Below the pieces are notes generated by a model that did not search any database, was not told the DNA's origin, and saw nothing but the letters and a program-made list of their open reading frames with translations. This document shows, one piece after another, positions 31,222 through 40,945 of a DNA stretch of 64,000 nucleotides; within the stretch, counting starts at the first letter, position 1; the number at the start of each line of letters is the position of its first letter. Both the position numbers and the translations under genes were made by a program. Origin of the DNA: Gemmatimonadota bacterium (GTDB lineage: Bacteria > Gemmatimonadota > Gemmatimonadetes > Gemmatimonadales > Gemmatimonadaceae); assembly GCA_028287235.1 (NCBI GenBank), contig JAQBQB010000010.1, positions 434,001 to 498,000 of the forward strand, in the 5' to 3' direction.

Positions 31222-32576
31222 GCCGCGGTCTCCGGTCCGATCGTCACGCGCTGCAGCCGCGGCGCGAGCAGATGGATGACGAGCAGCGCCGCCACGTACG
31301 CCAGCCCGCAGACGACGAAGATCGGCGTGTAGTTGCTGCCGTTGCGCTGCAACACCCACCCGGTGGCGCGCTGAAAGAGCACGCCGCCAAACGCGCCGAA
31401 GAATCCGCCGATGCCGACGACGGACCCGACCGCGAATTGCGGAAACATGTCGCTCGCCAGCGTGAAGATGTTCGCCGACCACCACTGGTGCGCCGCGGCC
31501 GCGACGCTCACGATCGCCACGGCGAGCCACATGTTCGTCGCCGACGGCGCGACCATCGTCGGCACGATGGCGAGCGCCGCAATGAGCATCGTCGTCTTAC
31601 GCGCGGCGTTCACCGAGAAACCGCGCTTGATGAACGCGCCCGACAACCAGCCGCCGAACACCGACCCCACGTCGGCCACGAGATAGATCGCGATGAGCGG
31701 CCCAGCCACCTGCGCCAGCTTGATGCCGTAGCGGGCATCGAGGAATTTCGGAAGCCAATACAAATAGAACCACCAGATCGGATCGGTCATCAGCTTCCCG
31801 AGCGCGAAGGCCCAGGTCTGCCGGTAGCGCAGCAGCTGCGTCCACTTCACAGGAAACGTCGGCTCCACGGGATCGCTGCAGATGTGCGCGAGCTCGGCCG
31901 CGCCGCATTTCGGATGCTGCTGCGGCGGCCGATAGATCAGCAGCCACGCGATCAACCAGAGGAAGCCGAGCGCGCCGGTGGTGATGAACGCGGCGCGCCA
32001 TCCCCAGTTCAACGCGATCCACGGCACCATCAGCGGGGTAACGATGGCGCCAACGTTCGAGCCGGCATTGAAGATTCCCGTCGCCAGCGCGCGCTCGCGA
32101 GACGGAAACCATTCGGCCACCGTCTTGATTGCCGCGGGAAAATTCCCCGACTCGCCCACGCCGAGTGCGAATCGCGCGGCGCTGAACCCCGCCGTGGTGG
32201 CGGCGAGCGCGTGCGCCATCGCCGAGAAGCTCCAGAGAACGATGGCTCCGGCAAATCCCTTGCGCGTACCGATGCGATCCATGACGCGGCCGGCGAACAG
32301 GAAGCCGAGGCCGTAGCCGATCGTCAGCCAGGACACGACGTCGCCGAACTGTTGCTCGTTCCACCCGAGATCACGCTGGAGCGACGGCCCGAGGATGCCG
32401 ATGACCTGTCGGTCGACGTAGCTGATCGTCGTCGCGAAGAAGAGCAGCGCGCAGATCGTCCATCGGTAGTGGCCGATCTTCGCGAGCGCGCCGCTGGCCG
32501 CGAGGCCGGTGGCGCCCGACGCGGCGACCGTCGGATTCGGAATTGTCGAGCGTTCGGGCGCTTTGATGTTCGCCAT
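31218..32576 (-). CDS. exuT: MFS hexuronate transporter
   Basis: RWTICALLFFATTISYVDRQVIGILGPSLQRDLGWNEQQFGDVVSWLTIGYGLGFLFAGRVMDRIGTRKGFA...GESGNFPAAIKTVAEWFPSRERALATGIFNAGSNVGAI is the ExuT/anion:cation symporter signature. Confidence 0.9.
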   Translation of the reverse strand: MANIKAPERSTIPNPTVAASGATGLAASGALAKIGHYRWTICALLFFATTISYVDRQVIGILGPSLQRDLGWNEQQFGDVVSWLTIGYGLGFLFAGRVMDRIGTRKGFAGAIVLWSFSAMAHALAATTAGFSAARFALGVGESGNFPAAIKTVAEWFPSRERALATGIFNAGSNVGAIVTPLMVPWIALNWGWRAAFITTGALGFLWLIAWLLIYRPPQQHPKCGAAELAHICSDPVEPTFPVKWTQLLRYRQTWAFALGKLMTDPIWWFYLYWLPKFLDARYGIKLAQVAGPLIAIYLVADVGSVFGGWLSGAFIKRGFSVNAARKTTMLIAALAIVPTMVAPSATNMWLAVAIVSVAAAAHQWWSANIFTLASDMFPQFAVGSVVGIGGFFGAFGGVLFQRATGWVLQRNGSNYTPIFVVCGLAYVAALLVIHLLAPRLQRVTIGPETAA

Positions 32577-32601
32577 CGGAACCCTCCCCTCCCCGCTTGA
32601 G

Positions 32602-33633
32602 TTACCGCTGCACGCGGCCGCTGCCGTCACCCGAGATGAGCGCTTCGACTTCCGGCACACTCACGCGATTGATGTCGCCGAGTATGGAGTGCTTGAGACA
32701 GGACGCCGCCGTCGCGAACTCGAGCGCCCGCTGATCGTCGCCGGAATAGGCCCGCAACCCGTAGATGATGCCGGCCGCGAAGGAATCGCCCGCGCCCACG
32801 CGATCGACGATGTCCGTGATCTCGTAATGCCTGCTGGTGAGAAAGTCGCGGCGGTTGTGCATCACGGCGCTCCACCCGTTGTGGTCGGCGCTATGGCTCT
32901 CGCGCAGCGTGATGACCTGCCGCTGGAGATTCGGGAAGGTGTCGAGGACGCGCTGCGCCAGCGCGCGGTACTTGTCGTGCGCCAGCTCGCCGCTCTTCAC
33001 GTCGACGTCCACCTCGATGCCGAGCGCTTTCTGACAGTCCTCTTCGTTGGCGATGCCGACCGTCGCGAAGCTCACGAGCTCGCGCATGACCTCCGGCGCC
33101 GTCTTCCCGTACCGCCAGAGATTCTTTCTATAGTTGTAATCAAGGGAGATGGAGATTCCCCGCTCTCGCGCGGCGCGCGCGGCGGCGATCGACAGCTCGG
33201 CGGCCGACGCGCTGATCGCCGGCGTGACGCCGCTGACGTGAAACCAATCGGCGCCGTCAAAGATTTCCGCCCAGTCGAACTCGTTCGCCTTGGCGGTCGA
33301 GATCGAAGAGCCGGCGCGGTCGTACGTCACACGCGACGGACGCTGGTTGGCGCCGTTTTCGAGAAAATAGATTCCCAGCCGCTCGCCCTGCCGTCGCACC
33401 ATCGACGTATCGACGCCGAAGCTCTCGAGCATTGCGATGCACGCGTCGCCGACGTTGTTGGCCGGAACCGCCGAGACCAAGCGCGCGTCCACGCCGAACT
33501 GCGCGAGCGACGCGGCGACGTTCGCCTCCGCGCCGCCGAATGTCGCCTCCAGCACCGGCGACTGAAACAGACGCTCGAAGCCCGGCGACTTGAGGCGCAG
33601 CATGACTTCGCCCAGCGTGACGACACGCGTCAT
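32602..33633 (-). CDS. kdgK: 2-keto-3-deoxygluconate kinase (PfkB family)
   Basis: [50 protein letters not shown]. Confidence 0.88.
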   Translation of the reverse strand: MTRVVTLGEVMLRLKSPGFERLFQSPVLEATFGGAEANVAASLAQFGVDARLVSAVPANNVGDACIAMLESFGVDTSMVRRQGERLGIYFLENGANQRPSRVTYDRAGSSISTAKANEFDWAEIFDGADWFHVSGVTPAISASAAELSIAAARAARERGISISLDYNYRKNLWRYGKTAPEVMRELVSFATVGIANEEDCQKALGIEVDVDVKSGELAHDKYRALAQRVLDTFPNLQRQVITLRESHSADHNGWSAVMHNRRDFLTSRHYEITDIVDRVGAGDSFAAGIIYGLRAYSGDDQRALEFATAASCLKHSILGDINRVSVPEVEALISGDGSGRVQR

Positions 33634-34298
33634 ACCGTCACCGCCGTCGCCTTCCCCTGTGCAGCCTCGGCCGCGCGGCGCGACTCATCGCGAATGCGGT
33701 CAAATTGCTTCGCGGCAATCCAGTCGGTGGGCGCCATCCACGATCCACCGCAGGCGACCACTCGCGGGAAGGCCAGGTAGCTGCCGATGTTGCCGGCGTT
33801 GATGCCGCCCGTTGGGATGAACTGCACGTCGACGTAGGGGGCAGCGATCGCCTTCAAGAAGGCGACGCCGCCCATCGGCTCGGCGGGAAAGAACTTCATG
33901 GTCGTGATGCCCGTCGCGAGCACCGCTTCGACTTCAGTCGGCGTGGCGACACCGGGATAGACGGGGATGCCGTGCGCCTGGCAGTAGTCCACGACAGCGG
34001 GACTGAATCCCGGTGCGACGACGAATTGCGCGCCTGCATCGCGCGCCGCGGCCGCCTGCGCCGGTATCAGCACGGTGCCCGCGCCGGCGAACAGGTCGGG
34101 CACCTCCGCCGTGATGCGCCGCAGCGCCTCGGCCGCGCGCGGAGTCCGAAAGGTGATCTCGGCGCACGCCAGTCCGCCGTCGGCAAGCGCGCGCGCGAGC
34201 GGAACGGCGTCGTCGGCATCGTCGATGACGATGACGGGAACGACGCGCACCACGCGAAGCCGCGCGATCACTTTGGCGGAGGAGATGAAGGGCGTCAT
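33630..34298 (-). CDS. kdgA: KDPG / 2-keto-4-hydroxyglutarate aldolase
   Basis: [105 protein letters not shown]. Confidence 0.93.
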   Translation of the reverse strand: MTPFISSAKVIARLRVVRVVPVIVIDDADDAVPLARALADGGLACAEITFRTPRAAEALRRITAEVPDLFAGAGTVLIPAQAAAARDAGAQFVVAPGFSPAVVDYCQAHGIPVYPGVATPTEVEAVLATGITTMKFFPAEPMGGVAFLKAIAAPYVDVQFIPTGGINAGNIGSYLAFPRVVACGGSWMAPTDWIAAKQFDRIRDESRRAAEAAQGKATAVTV

Positions 34299-35776
34299 CA
34301 GATGGTGGCTGGTTCGGTGAGCTGTTGATCGAGCGCCGCGGTGAGACCATGCCGAACGATCCGCACCAGCGCATCGGCCACGGCGTCGGCAAACCCCGGA
34401 ACGGCGCCAAGCTCGGCGCCCCAGAGCGAGCTGTCGGCCACCACGGTGCGCGCCATCGCGGTCACGGCGTCGTCCGAGCGCACGTCGACGTTCTGCCACG
34501 CCGCATGCACGCGATCGCCCTCGGGGTCGTCGGGGACCGCGCGTCCTGCCGCGCGACGCTCAGCCTGCCGCTCGCCGCGCATGAATGCGACATATGCCGC
34601 AAACCCGAAGGCGAGCGTCACCGGCGTGCGGCCGGTGCGCTCGTAGTAGCCGACGATCGACGGCACGATCCGCACGCGCATCTTCGTCGTGTGATAGAGC
34701 GTGATGTCGATCAGCGCGTGACGGAGGTAGGGGTTGGCGAATCGCTCCACCACGTCGCGGGCGAACGCAGGGGCGTTCGGCGCGTCGAGACTCGGCACGA
34801 TCTCGTCGAACATGGCGCGCCGAATGAAACGTCCAATGCGTTCGTCCGCCACGGCGTCGCCGACCGTCTCGAGACCGGCGAGCAGCGCGGCGGACGCCGC
34901 GATCGTGTGCGCGCCGTTGAGCACGCGGACCTTTCGTTCGCGATACGGCCGGATGTCGGGCGACACGATGATCCGCGGATCCTCGCCCGGAAAGCCCAGC
35001 CGCGCGCGCAGCTCGTCGTCGCCCTCGATCGCGAAGAGCGCGTACGGCTCACATACCATCAGCAGGCTGTCTCGGTAGCCGAGCGACGCCTGGATCTGCT
35101 CGGCTTCGGCCGGCGTCGGTGCGCCGGGCACGATCCGGTCGACGAGCGTATTGCAGAACACCACGGCGCGGTCGAGCCAGCGTGTGAAGCGGCTATCGAG
35201 CTGCCACAAGTGGGCCAGCTCATTGACGACCTCGCGCAGCTTGGTGCCGTTGTCGTCGATCAGCTCACACGGCAGCACGACGACTCCGCGCCGCTGGTCG
35301 AAATCGAACACGCGCGCACGCTCCACGAGAAAGCGCGTGAGCTTTCCGGGAAACGACCGCGGCGGCGACGCGTCGTACTCGTCGCTCGGATCGAGCGCGA
35401 TGCCAACTTCGGTCGTGTTCGAGATCACGAGCTCGATCGCCGGGTCGGCCGCGAGGGCGAGCACCGTCGCCCACTCGTCGCGTGCCGAGAGCGCCCGACT
35501 GAGCGAGCTCACGATACGATAGCCCTCGCACGTCTCGCCGTTCGCCATGCCGCGAATCGCCAGCGTGTAGAGTCCCTCCTGCTCGTTCAGGGCCGCGTCA
35601 CGCGTGCTGCCTGTCGATCCAACGGCGACGACGGACCCGTTGAACCGTCCATCGCGGTTCGCTTCGTCGATGAAATACTCGGCGAAGCCGCGCAGGAACG
35701 CGCCGGTGCCGAACTGGACGACCTTCTCGGGTAGCCGCACCGCGGCGATCGCGCGCGAGAGTGTGGGGCGCTCCAT
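34298..35776 (-). CDS. uxaB: Tagaturonate reductase (altronate oxidoreductase)
   Basis: VVQFGTGAFLRGFAEYFIDEANRDGRFNGSVVAVGSTGS, ELVISNTTEVGIAL, VVLPCELIDDNGTKLREVV, VRVLNGAHTIAASAALLAGLETV. Confidence 0.92.
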   Translation of the reverse strand: MERPTLSRAIAAVRLPEKVVQFGTGAFLRGFAEYFIDEANRDGRFNGSVVAVGSTGSTRDAALNEQEGLYTLAIRGMANGETCEGYRIVSSLSRALSARDEWATVLALAADPAIELVISNTTEVGIALDPSDEYDASPPRSFPGKLTRFLVERARVFDFDQRRGVVVLPCELIDDNGTKLREVVNELAHLWQLDSRFTRWLDRAVVFCNTLVDRIVPGAPTPAEAEQIQASLGYRDSLLMVCEPYALFAIEGDDELRARLGFPGEDPRIIVSPDIRPYRERKVRVLNGAHTIAASAALLAGLETVGDAVADERIGRFIRRAMFDEIVPSLDAPNAPAFARDVVERFANPYLRHALIDITLYHTTKMRVRIVPSIVGYYERTGRTPVTLAFGFAAYVAFMRGERQAERRAAGRAVPDDPEGDRVHAAWQNVDVRSDDAVTAMARTVVADSSLWGAELGAVPGFADAVADALVRIVRHGLTAALDQQLTEPATI

Positions 35777-37291
35777 CTACAGCGTCACTCCCTCTTTCCA
35801 GATGGCGATCTCGCGGTAGCCGTTCGTCTCGTTGTTCGCGAGCCGCTCACCCGACGCGACGGCGAGGACGAGCGCGAACAGGTCGTCCTCGAGCTGCGCC
35901 ATCGTCTTCGTGCCGTCGAGCAGCGCACCGGCGTTGAAATCGATCCAGTGCGGCTTCTTCTCGGCGATCGCGCTGTTCGACGACACCTTGATCGTCGGCA
36001 CGGGAAAGCCGAGCGGAGTGCCGCGGCCGGTCGTGAAGAGGAGCAGCGTCGCGCCGCTGACGACCATCGCGGTCGACGACACGCCGTCGTTTCCCGGCGA
36101 TTCGAGCAGCGACAGACCGGGCTCGCGCAGCGGCTCGCCGTAGCGCAGCACGCGGCTCACGGGCGCCCGGCCGCCTTTCTGGATCGCACCGAGCGATTTC
36201 TCCTCGAGCGTCGTGAGACCGCCCGCCTTGTTGCCGGGCGACGGATTCTCGTACACCGGCTGGTTGTGGCGGAGGAAGTAGTTCTTGAAATCGTTGATCA
36301 TCCCGACGATTCCCTCGAATACCGGCTCGCTCACCGCGCGGTTCATGAGCATTTGCTCGGCGCCGAACATTTCCGGCACCTCGGTGAGCAGCACGCTTCC
36401 GCCGAGCGACGTCATGCGGTCGGCCACGCGGCCGAGCAGCGAGTTCGCGCTGATGCCGCTGAACCCGTCCGACCCGCCGCACTTGTGGCCGAGCACGAGG
36501 TCCGACACTGGACACTCAGTTCGCCGGTCGCCGGCGATCCGCTCGATGAGCTTCGCAACGGCGCCCGTGCCTTCCTCGAGCTCGTCGATGACGTCCTGGG
36601 TATTGAAGAACGCGACACGCTCTCGATCGACGTCGCCGGCCAACGCCATCAACTCGCTCAGCTGGTTGTTCTCGCAGCCGAGTCCGAGGATCAACACGCC
36701 GCCGGCGTTGGGATGGCGCAGCAGGCCGGCCAGCACGCGTTGAGTATTCTTTAAATCATCGCCCAGCTGGCTGCATCCGTAGGGATGCGCGAAGGCGTAG
36801 ATGCCGTCGATCTTGCCGGCGTAGCGCTCCGCCGCCTGCTTGGCGATCCGCTCGGCGGCGTGGTTGACGCAGCCGACCGTGTTCAGCACCCACAACTCGT
36901 TCCGCGTGCCGACGCGGCCGTTGGCGCGGCGATAACCCATGAACGTCGGCACGGCGCCCGTCACCGCGCGTGGAGCGGTCGTCGCGGGATGATACTCATA
37001 GTCGAGTGCACCCGACAGGCTGGTGCGGAGATTGTGGGAGTGTACCCAATCGCCGGCCGCGATGGGCGCGCTGGCGTGGCCGATCGGGAGGCCGTACTTC
37101 GTCACCGTCGCGTCGGGCTCGAGGCTCGCGAGCGCGATCTTGTGACCGGGGCCGATGTCCTGCCCCGCGACGACGGACTGCCCGTCGACGTCCACCCGCT
37201 CACCGGCCGCGATGGGCCGCAATGCCACGGCCACATTGTCGCGTTCGGCGATACGGATCGCGGCCGGCGCGGTACGCACCCCGGCACTCAC
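35777..37291 (-). CDS. uxaA: Altronate dehydratase
   Basis: SAF domain then GYRRANGRVGTRNELWVLNTVGCVNHAAERIA, FAHPYGCSQLGDD, LGLGCENNQL, LGHKCGGSDGFSGISANSLLGRVAD. Confidence 0.94.
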   Translation of the reverse strand: MSAGVRTAPAAIRIAERDNVAVALRPIAAGERVDVDGQSVVAGQDIGPGHKIALASLEPDATVTKYGLPIGHASAPIAAGDWVHSHNLRTSLSGALDYEYHPATTAPRAVTGAVPTFMGYRRANGRVGTRNELWVLNTVGCVNHAAERIAKQAAERYAGKIDGIYAFAHPYGCSQLGDDLKNTQRVLAGLLRHPNAGGVLILGLGCENNQLSELMALAGDVDRERVAFFNTQDVIDELEEGTGAVAKLIERIAGDRRTECPVSDLVLGHKCGGSDGFSGISANSLLGRVADRMTSLGGSVLLTEVPEMFGAEQMLMNRAVSEPVFEGIVGMINDFKNYFLRHNQPVYENPSPGNKAGGLTTLEEKSLGAIQKGGRAPVSRVLRYGEPLREPGLSLLESPGNDGVSSTAMVVSGATLLLFTTGRGTPLGFPVPTIKVSSNSAIAEKKPHWIDFNAGALLDGTKTMAQLEDDLFALVLAVASGERLANNETNGYREIAIWKEGVTL

Positions 37292-38778
37292 CGCGACACT
37301 CCGCCCGAGACGAGCCGCGGCCGGCCGTTGTCCAACGAGTGTGCGGGCGTCTGAAAGCGGTAGGTCTCACGGGCCAGCTCGTACGCGAGGGCACGCGCCA
37401 TAACGCGCGCGTCGTCGAGGTCGATCACGTGGCGCGCCACGAGCCCGCCGAGGAAATTCGCGTCGACGCGACGCGACAGGTCGTGGCGCGCGGGAATCGA
37501 GCAAAACGCGCGCGTGTCATCGTTGAAGCCGGCGGTGTTGTAGATGCCGGCCGTCTCGGTGACCTGATGACGATAGCGCGTCATCCCCTCGATGGAATCG
37601 TGGAACCACCATGGTGGTCCGAGCCGAAGGGCCGGATAATGTCCGGCCAGCGGCGCCAGCTCGCGCGCATACGTCGACTCGTCGAGGGTGAACAGCACGA
37701 GCGTGAAGCGCGGATCGTTGCCGTACGCGTTGAGCAGTTCGGTCAGGTTGCGCGTGAACTCGGTCTGCACCGGAATGTCCGCGCCCTTGTCGGCGCCGAA
37801 CTGCTCGGCCACCGCGCGGTTGTGGTCGCGGAGCGCGCCGGCATGGAGCTGCATGACCAGCCCGTCGTCGACCGACATGCGCGCCATCTCGATGAGCATG
37901 TGCGCCTCGAAGCGCATCTGGTCGGCCGCGGTCGCGTCGCCGCGCAAGGCGCGGCGAAACAGCTCGTCGGCGTCGGAGGGGGAGAGTCGCGCGGTGTAGG
38001 GCTCGACGACGGCGTGATCGGTCGCCGTGGCGCCCAACGACCGGAAGAAGCGACGCCGTTCCTGCAGCGCGCCGAGGAATGATGAGAGATCTGTAATCGG
38101 CCCGCCGTGCGCCGCCGCGAGCGCGCTCAGCTCGGCGCGCCAGTCCGGCGCGGCGATGCGGAACACCGCGTCGGGCCGGAAGGTCGGGACGACGCGCCCA
38201 GACCAGCCGGAATCGCGGAGCGCCTGGTGCGCGTCGAGCGAATCGCTCGCCTTGTCGGTGGTGGCGAGCACTTCGATGTTGAACCGCTCGTACAGCGCGC
38301 GCGGGCGGAACTCCGGCGTCGCCAGCCGCTCGGCGATCTGATCGTAGACGACGTCGGCCGTATCGGCGTCGAGCTTTACTCGCACCCCGAACAGGTCGTA
38401 CAGCTCATGGTCGAACCAGGCGCCGGTAGGCGTGCCGCGGAACAGATAGTAGTGCTCGGCGAAGCGCTTCCAGATCCTGCGCGGATCCTGCTCCACCGGC
38501 GTGCCGTCGCGAGACGGCACGCCGAGCGACTCGAGCGGCACGCCGCGCGAGTAGAGCATGCGGAAGATGTAGTGGTCCGGAACGATGAGGAGCGCGGCCG
38601 GCTCGGGAAACGCGTCGTCCGCGGCGAGCAGCGCGGCGTCGACGTGTCCATGCGGACACACGAGCGGCAGGTCGCGGGTCTCTTCGTACAGCGCGCGCGC
38701 CGCCGTCCGTACGCTCGGGTTGGCGTCGAAGAACCGGTCGTCGTGGAGGACGAGGGGCTGAGAGGTTCCGCGTCTCAT
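37288..38778 (-). CDS. uxaC: Uronate (glucuronate/galacturonate) isomerase
   Basis: LVCPHGHVDAALLA, DHYIFRMLYSRGVPLE, FNIEVLATTDKASDSL, FRPDAVF, VMQLHAGALRDHNRAV. Confidence 0.94.
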   Translation of the reverse strand: MRRGTSQPLVLHDDRFFDANPSVRTAARALYEETRDLPLVCPHGHVDAALLAADDAFPEPAALLIVPDHYIFRMLYSRGVPLESLGVPSRDGTPVEQDPRRIWKRFAEHYYLFRGTPTGAWFDHELYDLFGVRVKLDADTADVVYDQIAERLATPEFRPRALYERFNIEVLATTDKASDSLDAHQALRDSGWSGRVVPTFRPDAVFRIAAPDWRAELSALAAAHGGPITDLSSFLGALQERRRFFRSLGATATDHAVVEPYTARLSPSDADELFRRALRGDATAADQMRFEAHMLIEMARMSVDDGLVMQLHAGALRDHNRAVAEQFGADKGADIPVQTEFTRNLTELLNAYGNDPRFTLVLFTLDESTYARELAPLAGHYPALRLGPPWWFHDSIEGMTRYRHQVTETAGIYNTAGFNDDTRAFCSIPARHDLSRRVDANFLGGLVARHVIDLDDARVMARALAYELARETYRFQTPAHSLDNGRPRLVSGGVSR

Positions 38779-38831
38779 TCAGGGCTCATTTTCGTATCCA
38801 CCCGGCGGATCGGCTTGCAGCGGGTCTGCAT

Positions 38832-38850
38832 TTGTTCAAATTACGAACAA
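38832..38850. promoter_or_regulatory. Candidate operator TTGTTC-AAATTAC-GAACAA in uxaC/ROK divergent region
   Basis: Perfect TTGTTC-N7-GAACAA palindrome, identical half-sites and spacing to the susC proximal site. Confidence 0.65.
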
Positions 38851-38975
38851 TATCGGGAATGCGTTAGTCCTTTTGTCCACCCAGGGTATATTGGCCGTTG
38901 GCGGAGCGAAGGTACGACCCGATGGCGTTCAACCGTAAACCGATGGGGTACAATGTCTTACGTTGAACCGGCCGC

Positions 38976-40196
38976 ATGAGGAAGATCAACACTCGCAGCT
39001 TCGTTCGGGCCACCCGCTCCACCCCGCGCGAGATCAACCGCCAGATCCTGCTCAACCTCGTCCGCGAGCATCAGCCGATCTCGCGGGCCGACATCGCCCG
39101 CCGAATGCACGTGGGCCGCGGGATGGTCACGTCGCTCGTCAGCGAGCTCCTCGTGGACGGCTCCATCTATGAAGGCGCGACCATCGACGCGCCGCGCGGC
39201 CGCAAGCCGATGATGCTGTACGTGCGCACCCACGACCGCCTCGTCGTGGCGATCGACGTCCGCTTCACGCTCACGTACGTCATGCTGTGCGACTTCAACG
39301 GGAACAGCATCGCGCTCGAGACGTTCGAGACCGTGGTCGATCCCGCCGCCTTCGTCGCCACGCTCGGCCGCATGATTCCCAAACTGCTCAAGGCGCATCG
39401 CGCGGCCGGCAAGTGCAACGGCATTGGGCTCGTGGTGCCGGGCATGGTGGACCAACGCACCGGCCGAGTGCTCAATGCGCCGCAGCTCGGCTGGCGAGAC
39501 ATCGACGTGCGCGACGCGCTCGCCGACGCCACGGGCTTTCCTGTGCACATCGAGAACGCGCCAATCGCGTGCGCGCTGGCAAAGATGTGGCTCGGCCAGC
39601 GCGGCGGCGACGCGCCGCGAGACTTCGTCTACGTCACGGTGTCCGACGGCTTCGGCGCCGGCGTGGTCGTCAACGGCGAAGTCGTGCGCGGACACGACAG
39701 CTCGGCGGGCGAGTTCGGCCACGTGGCGGTCGACCCACGCGGACCGGTGTGCCTGTGCGGATCGCGCGGCTGCATCGAGGCGTACACGTCCAACCTCGCG
39801 ACGGTCTCACGCTACCTGGGCCGCGAGTTCTCGCCCGCCGCCGCGCGCGAGCTGTTGCACGAGTCGGGCATCACCATCGATCAGGTCATCGCGCGCGGAC
39901 GATCGGGCGACGCGGCGGCGCTCGCGGCGCTCGAGGAAACCGCGCGCTATCTCGGACGCGGCCTTTCGATGATCGTGAACACGATCAACCCGGAGCAGAT
40001 CTTCGTCGGCGGCGAGATCACGGACCTGTGGGACCGCCTCGCGCCGATCATGCGCGAAGTGATCGAGGCGCGGGCGCTCACGTCGCGCGCCGCCGCGACG
40101 CCATTGATTCCCGACTCCACGGGAACGTATCCGCGGTTGCGTGGCGCCACGGCGCTGGTTGCGGCGCCCCTCTTCGCAGCGCCGCGGGTCGCGTAG
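38976..40196 (+). CDS. ROK-family transcriptional regulator (HTH + ROK sugar kinase-like domain)
   Basis: HTH ISRADIARRMHVGRGMVTSLVSELL; ROK signature and Zn motif GHVAVDPRGPVCLCGSRGCIEAY; divergent from uxaC. Confidence 0.92.
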   Translation: MRKINTRSFVRATRSTPREINRQILLNLVREHQPISRADIARRMHVGRGMVTSLVSELLVDGSIYEGATIDAPRGRKPMMLYVRTHDRLVVAIDVRFTLTYVMLCDFNGNSIALETFETVVDPAAFVATLGRMIPKLLKAHRAAGKCNGIGLVVPGMVDQRTGRVLNAPQLGWRDIDVRDALADATGFPVHIENAPIACALAKMWLGQRGGDAPRDFVYVTVSDGFGAGVVVNGEVVRGHDSSAGEFGHVAVDPRGPVCLCGSRGCIEAYTSNLATVSRYLGREFSPAAARELLHESGITIDQVIARGRSGDAAALAALEETARYLGRGLSMIVNTINPEQIFVGGEITDLWDRLAPIMREVIEARALTSRAAATPLIPDSTGTYPRLRGATALVAAPLFAAPRVA

Positions 40197-40755
40197 ACGC
40201 CTTTCCGCGTTTCGTGGCCGGCCGCGGAATCACCGTGTCGACGGGTTCGGGAAAGCGATACGTGCCGGAGAAGGTGACGAGCGAGTCGATGCGCGCCAGG
40301 AACGCGGGACCTACTCCGCTCACACGGCGCAGCCCGTCGCGATTGAGAAACGGTCCGTGTTGGAGACGGTCGGCCACGATGCGTTTCGCCATCGCGGCGC
40401 TCACTCCTGGCAACGAGTCGAGCTGCGGTGCGCTGGCCACGTCGAGGTCGAGCTTGCCGCGAATGTGGCCCGGACCGTCGGCCATCGTGGCGAGCGATGA
40501 CTTCGCCGCCGAGTCGCGCGCGGTTGCTCGGCGCGTGCTATCCGTCGTTGGCCGCGTCGAGGCTCGGCGTCCACGGCCCTTCCCTCCCCGACCGGCGCGC
40601 GCCGACGAGTCGGCGGCCTGCGCCTGGCGCTCGAGCGCGGGTTGGACTGCGGGGGCTTCGTCCCGGCCCGCCGCGCGAAGGACTCGGACGCCGGCACCGA
40701 GGACCGCGACGGAGGCGATGAAGATGAGGGCTTTATGATCGGATTGGAGGGGCAT
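40078..40755 (-). CDS. ComEA-like helix-hairpin-helix protein
   Basis: LDLDVASAPQLDSLPGVSAAMAKRIVADRLQHGPFLNRDGLRRVSGVGPAFLARI; N-terminal membrane anchor; C-terminus overlaps the ROK 3-prime end. Confidence 0.7.
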   Translation of the reverse strand: MPLQSDHKALIFIASVAVLGAGVRVLRAAGRDEAPAVQPALERQAQAADSSARAGRGGKGRGRRASTRPTTDSTRRATARDSAAKSSLATMADGPGHIRGKLDLDVASAPQLDSLPGVSAAMAKRIVADRLQHGPFLNRDGLRRVSGVGPAFLARIDSLVTFSGTYRFPEPVDTVIPRPATKRGKASTRPAALRRGAPQPAPWRHATADTFPWSRESMASRRRAT

Positions 40756-40825
40756 GGAACGAAGGTACGGCGGCGGCGTTTGGAAGCGGCATCAATAGAA
40801 CGCGAGTGAAATCGCTGGATTGCGC

Positions 40826-40875
40826 GGAGCTCGTAGTTCGGAGCTCGATGCTCAAGGCTCGCTGCTGGCGCTCGG
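40826..40875. repeat. Copy B of the GCTCGTAG...GGCTCGCTGCTGG(C/G)GCTCG repeat
   Basis: Nearly identical over about 47 bp to 61786-61832. Confidence 0.6.
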
Positions 40876-40945
40876 CCGAGAGCAGCTTGTTCGCATCCCG
40901 GGCGTCTCAGTATCTTCCTATCGACACTCTATACGTGAGCCACCT

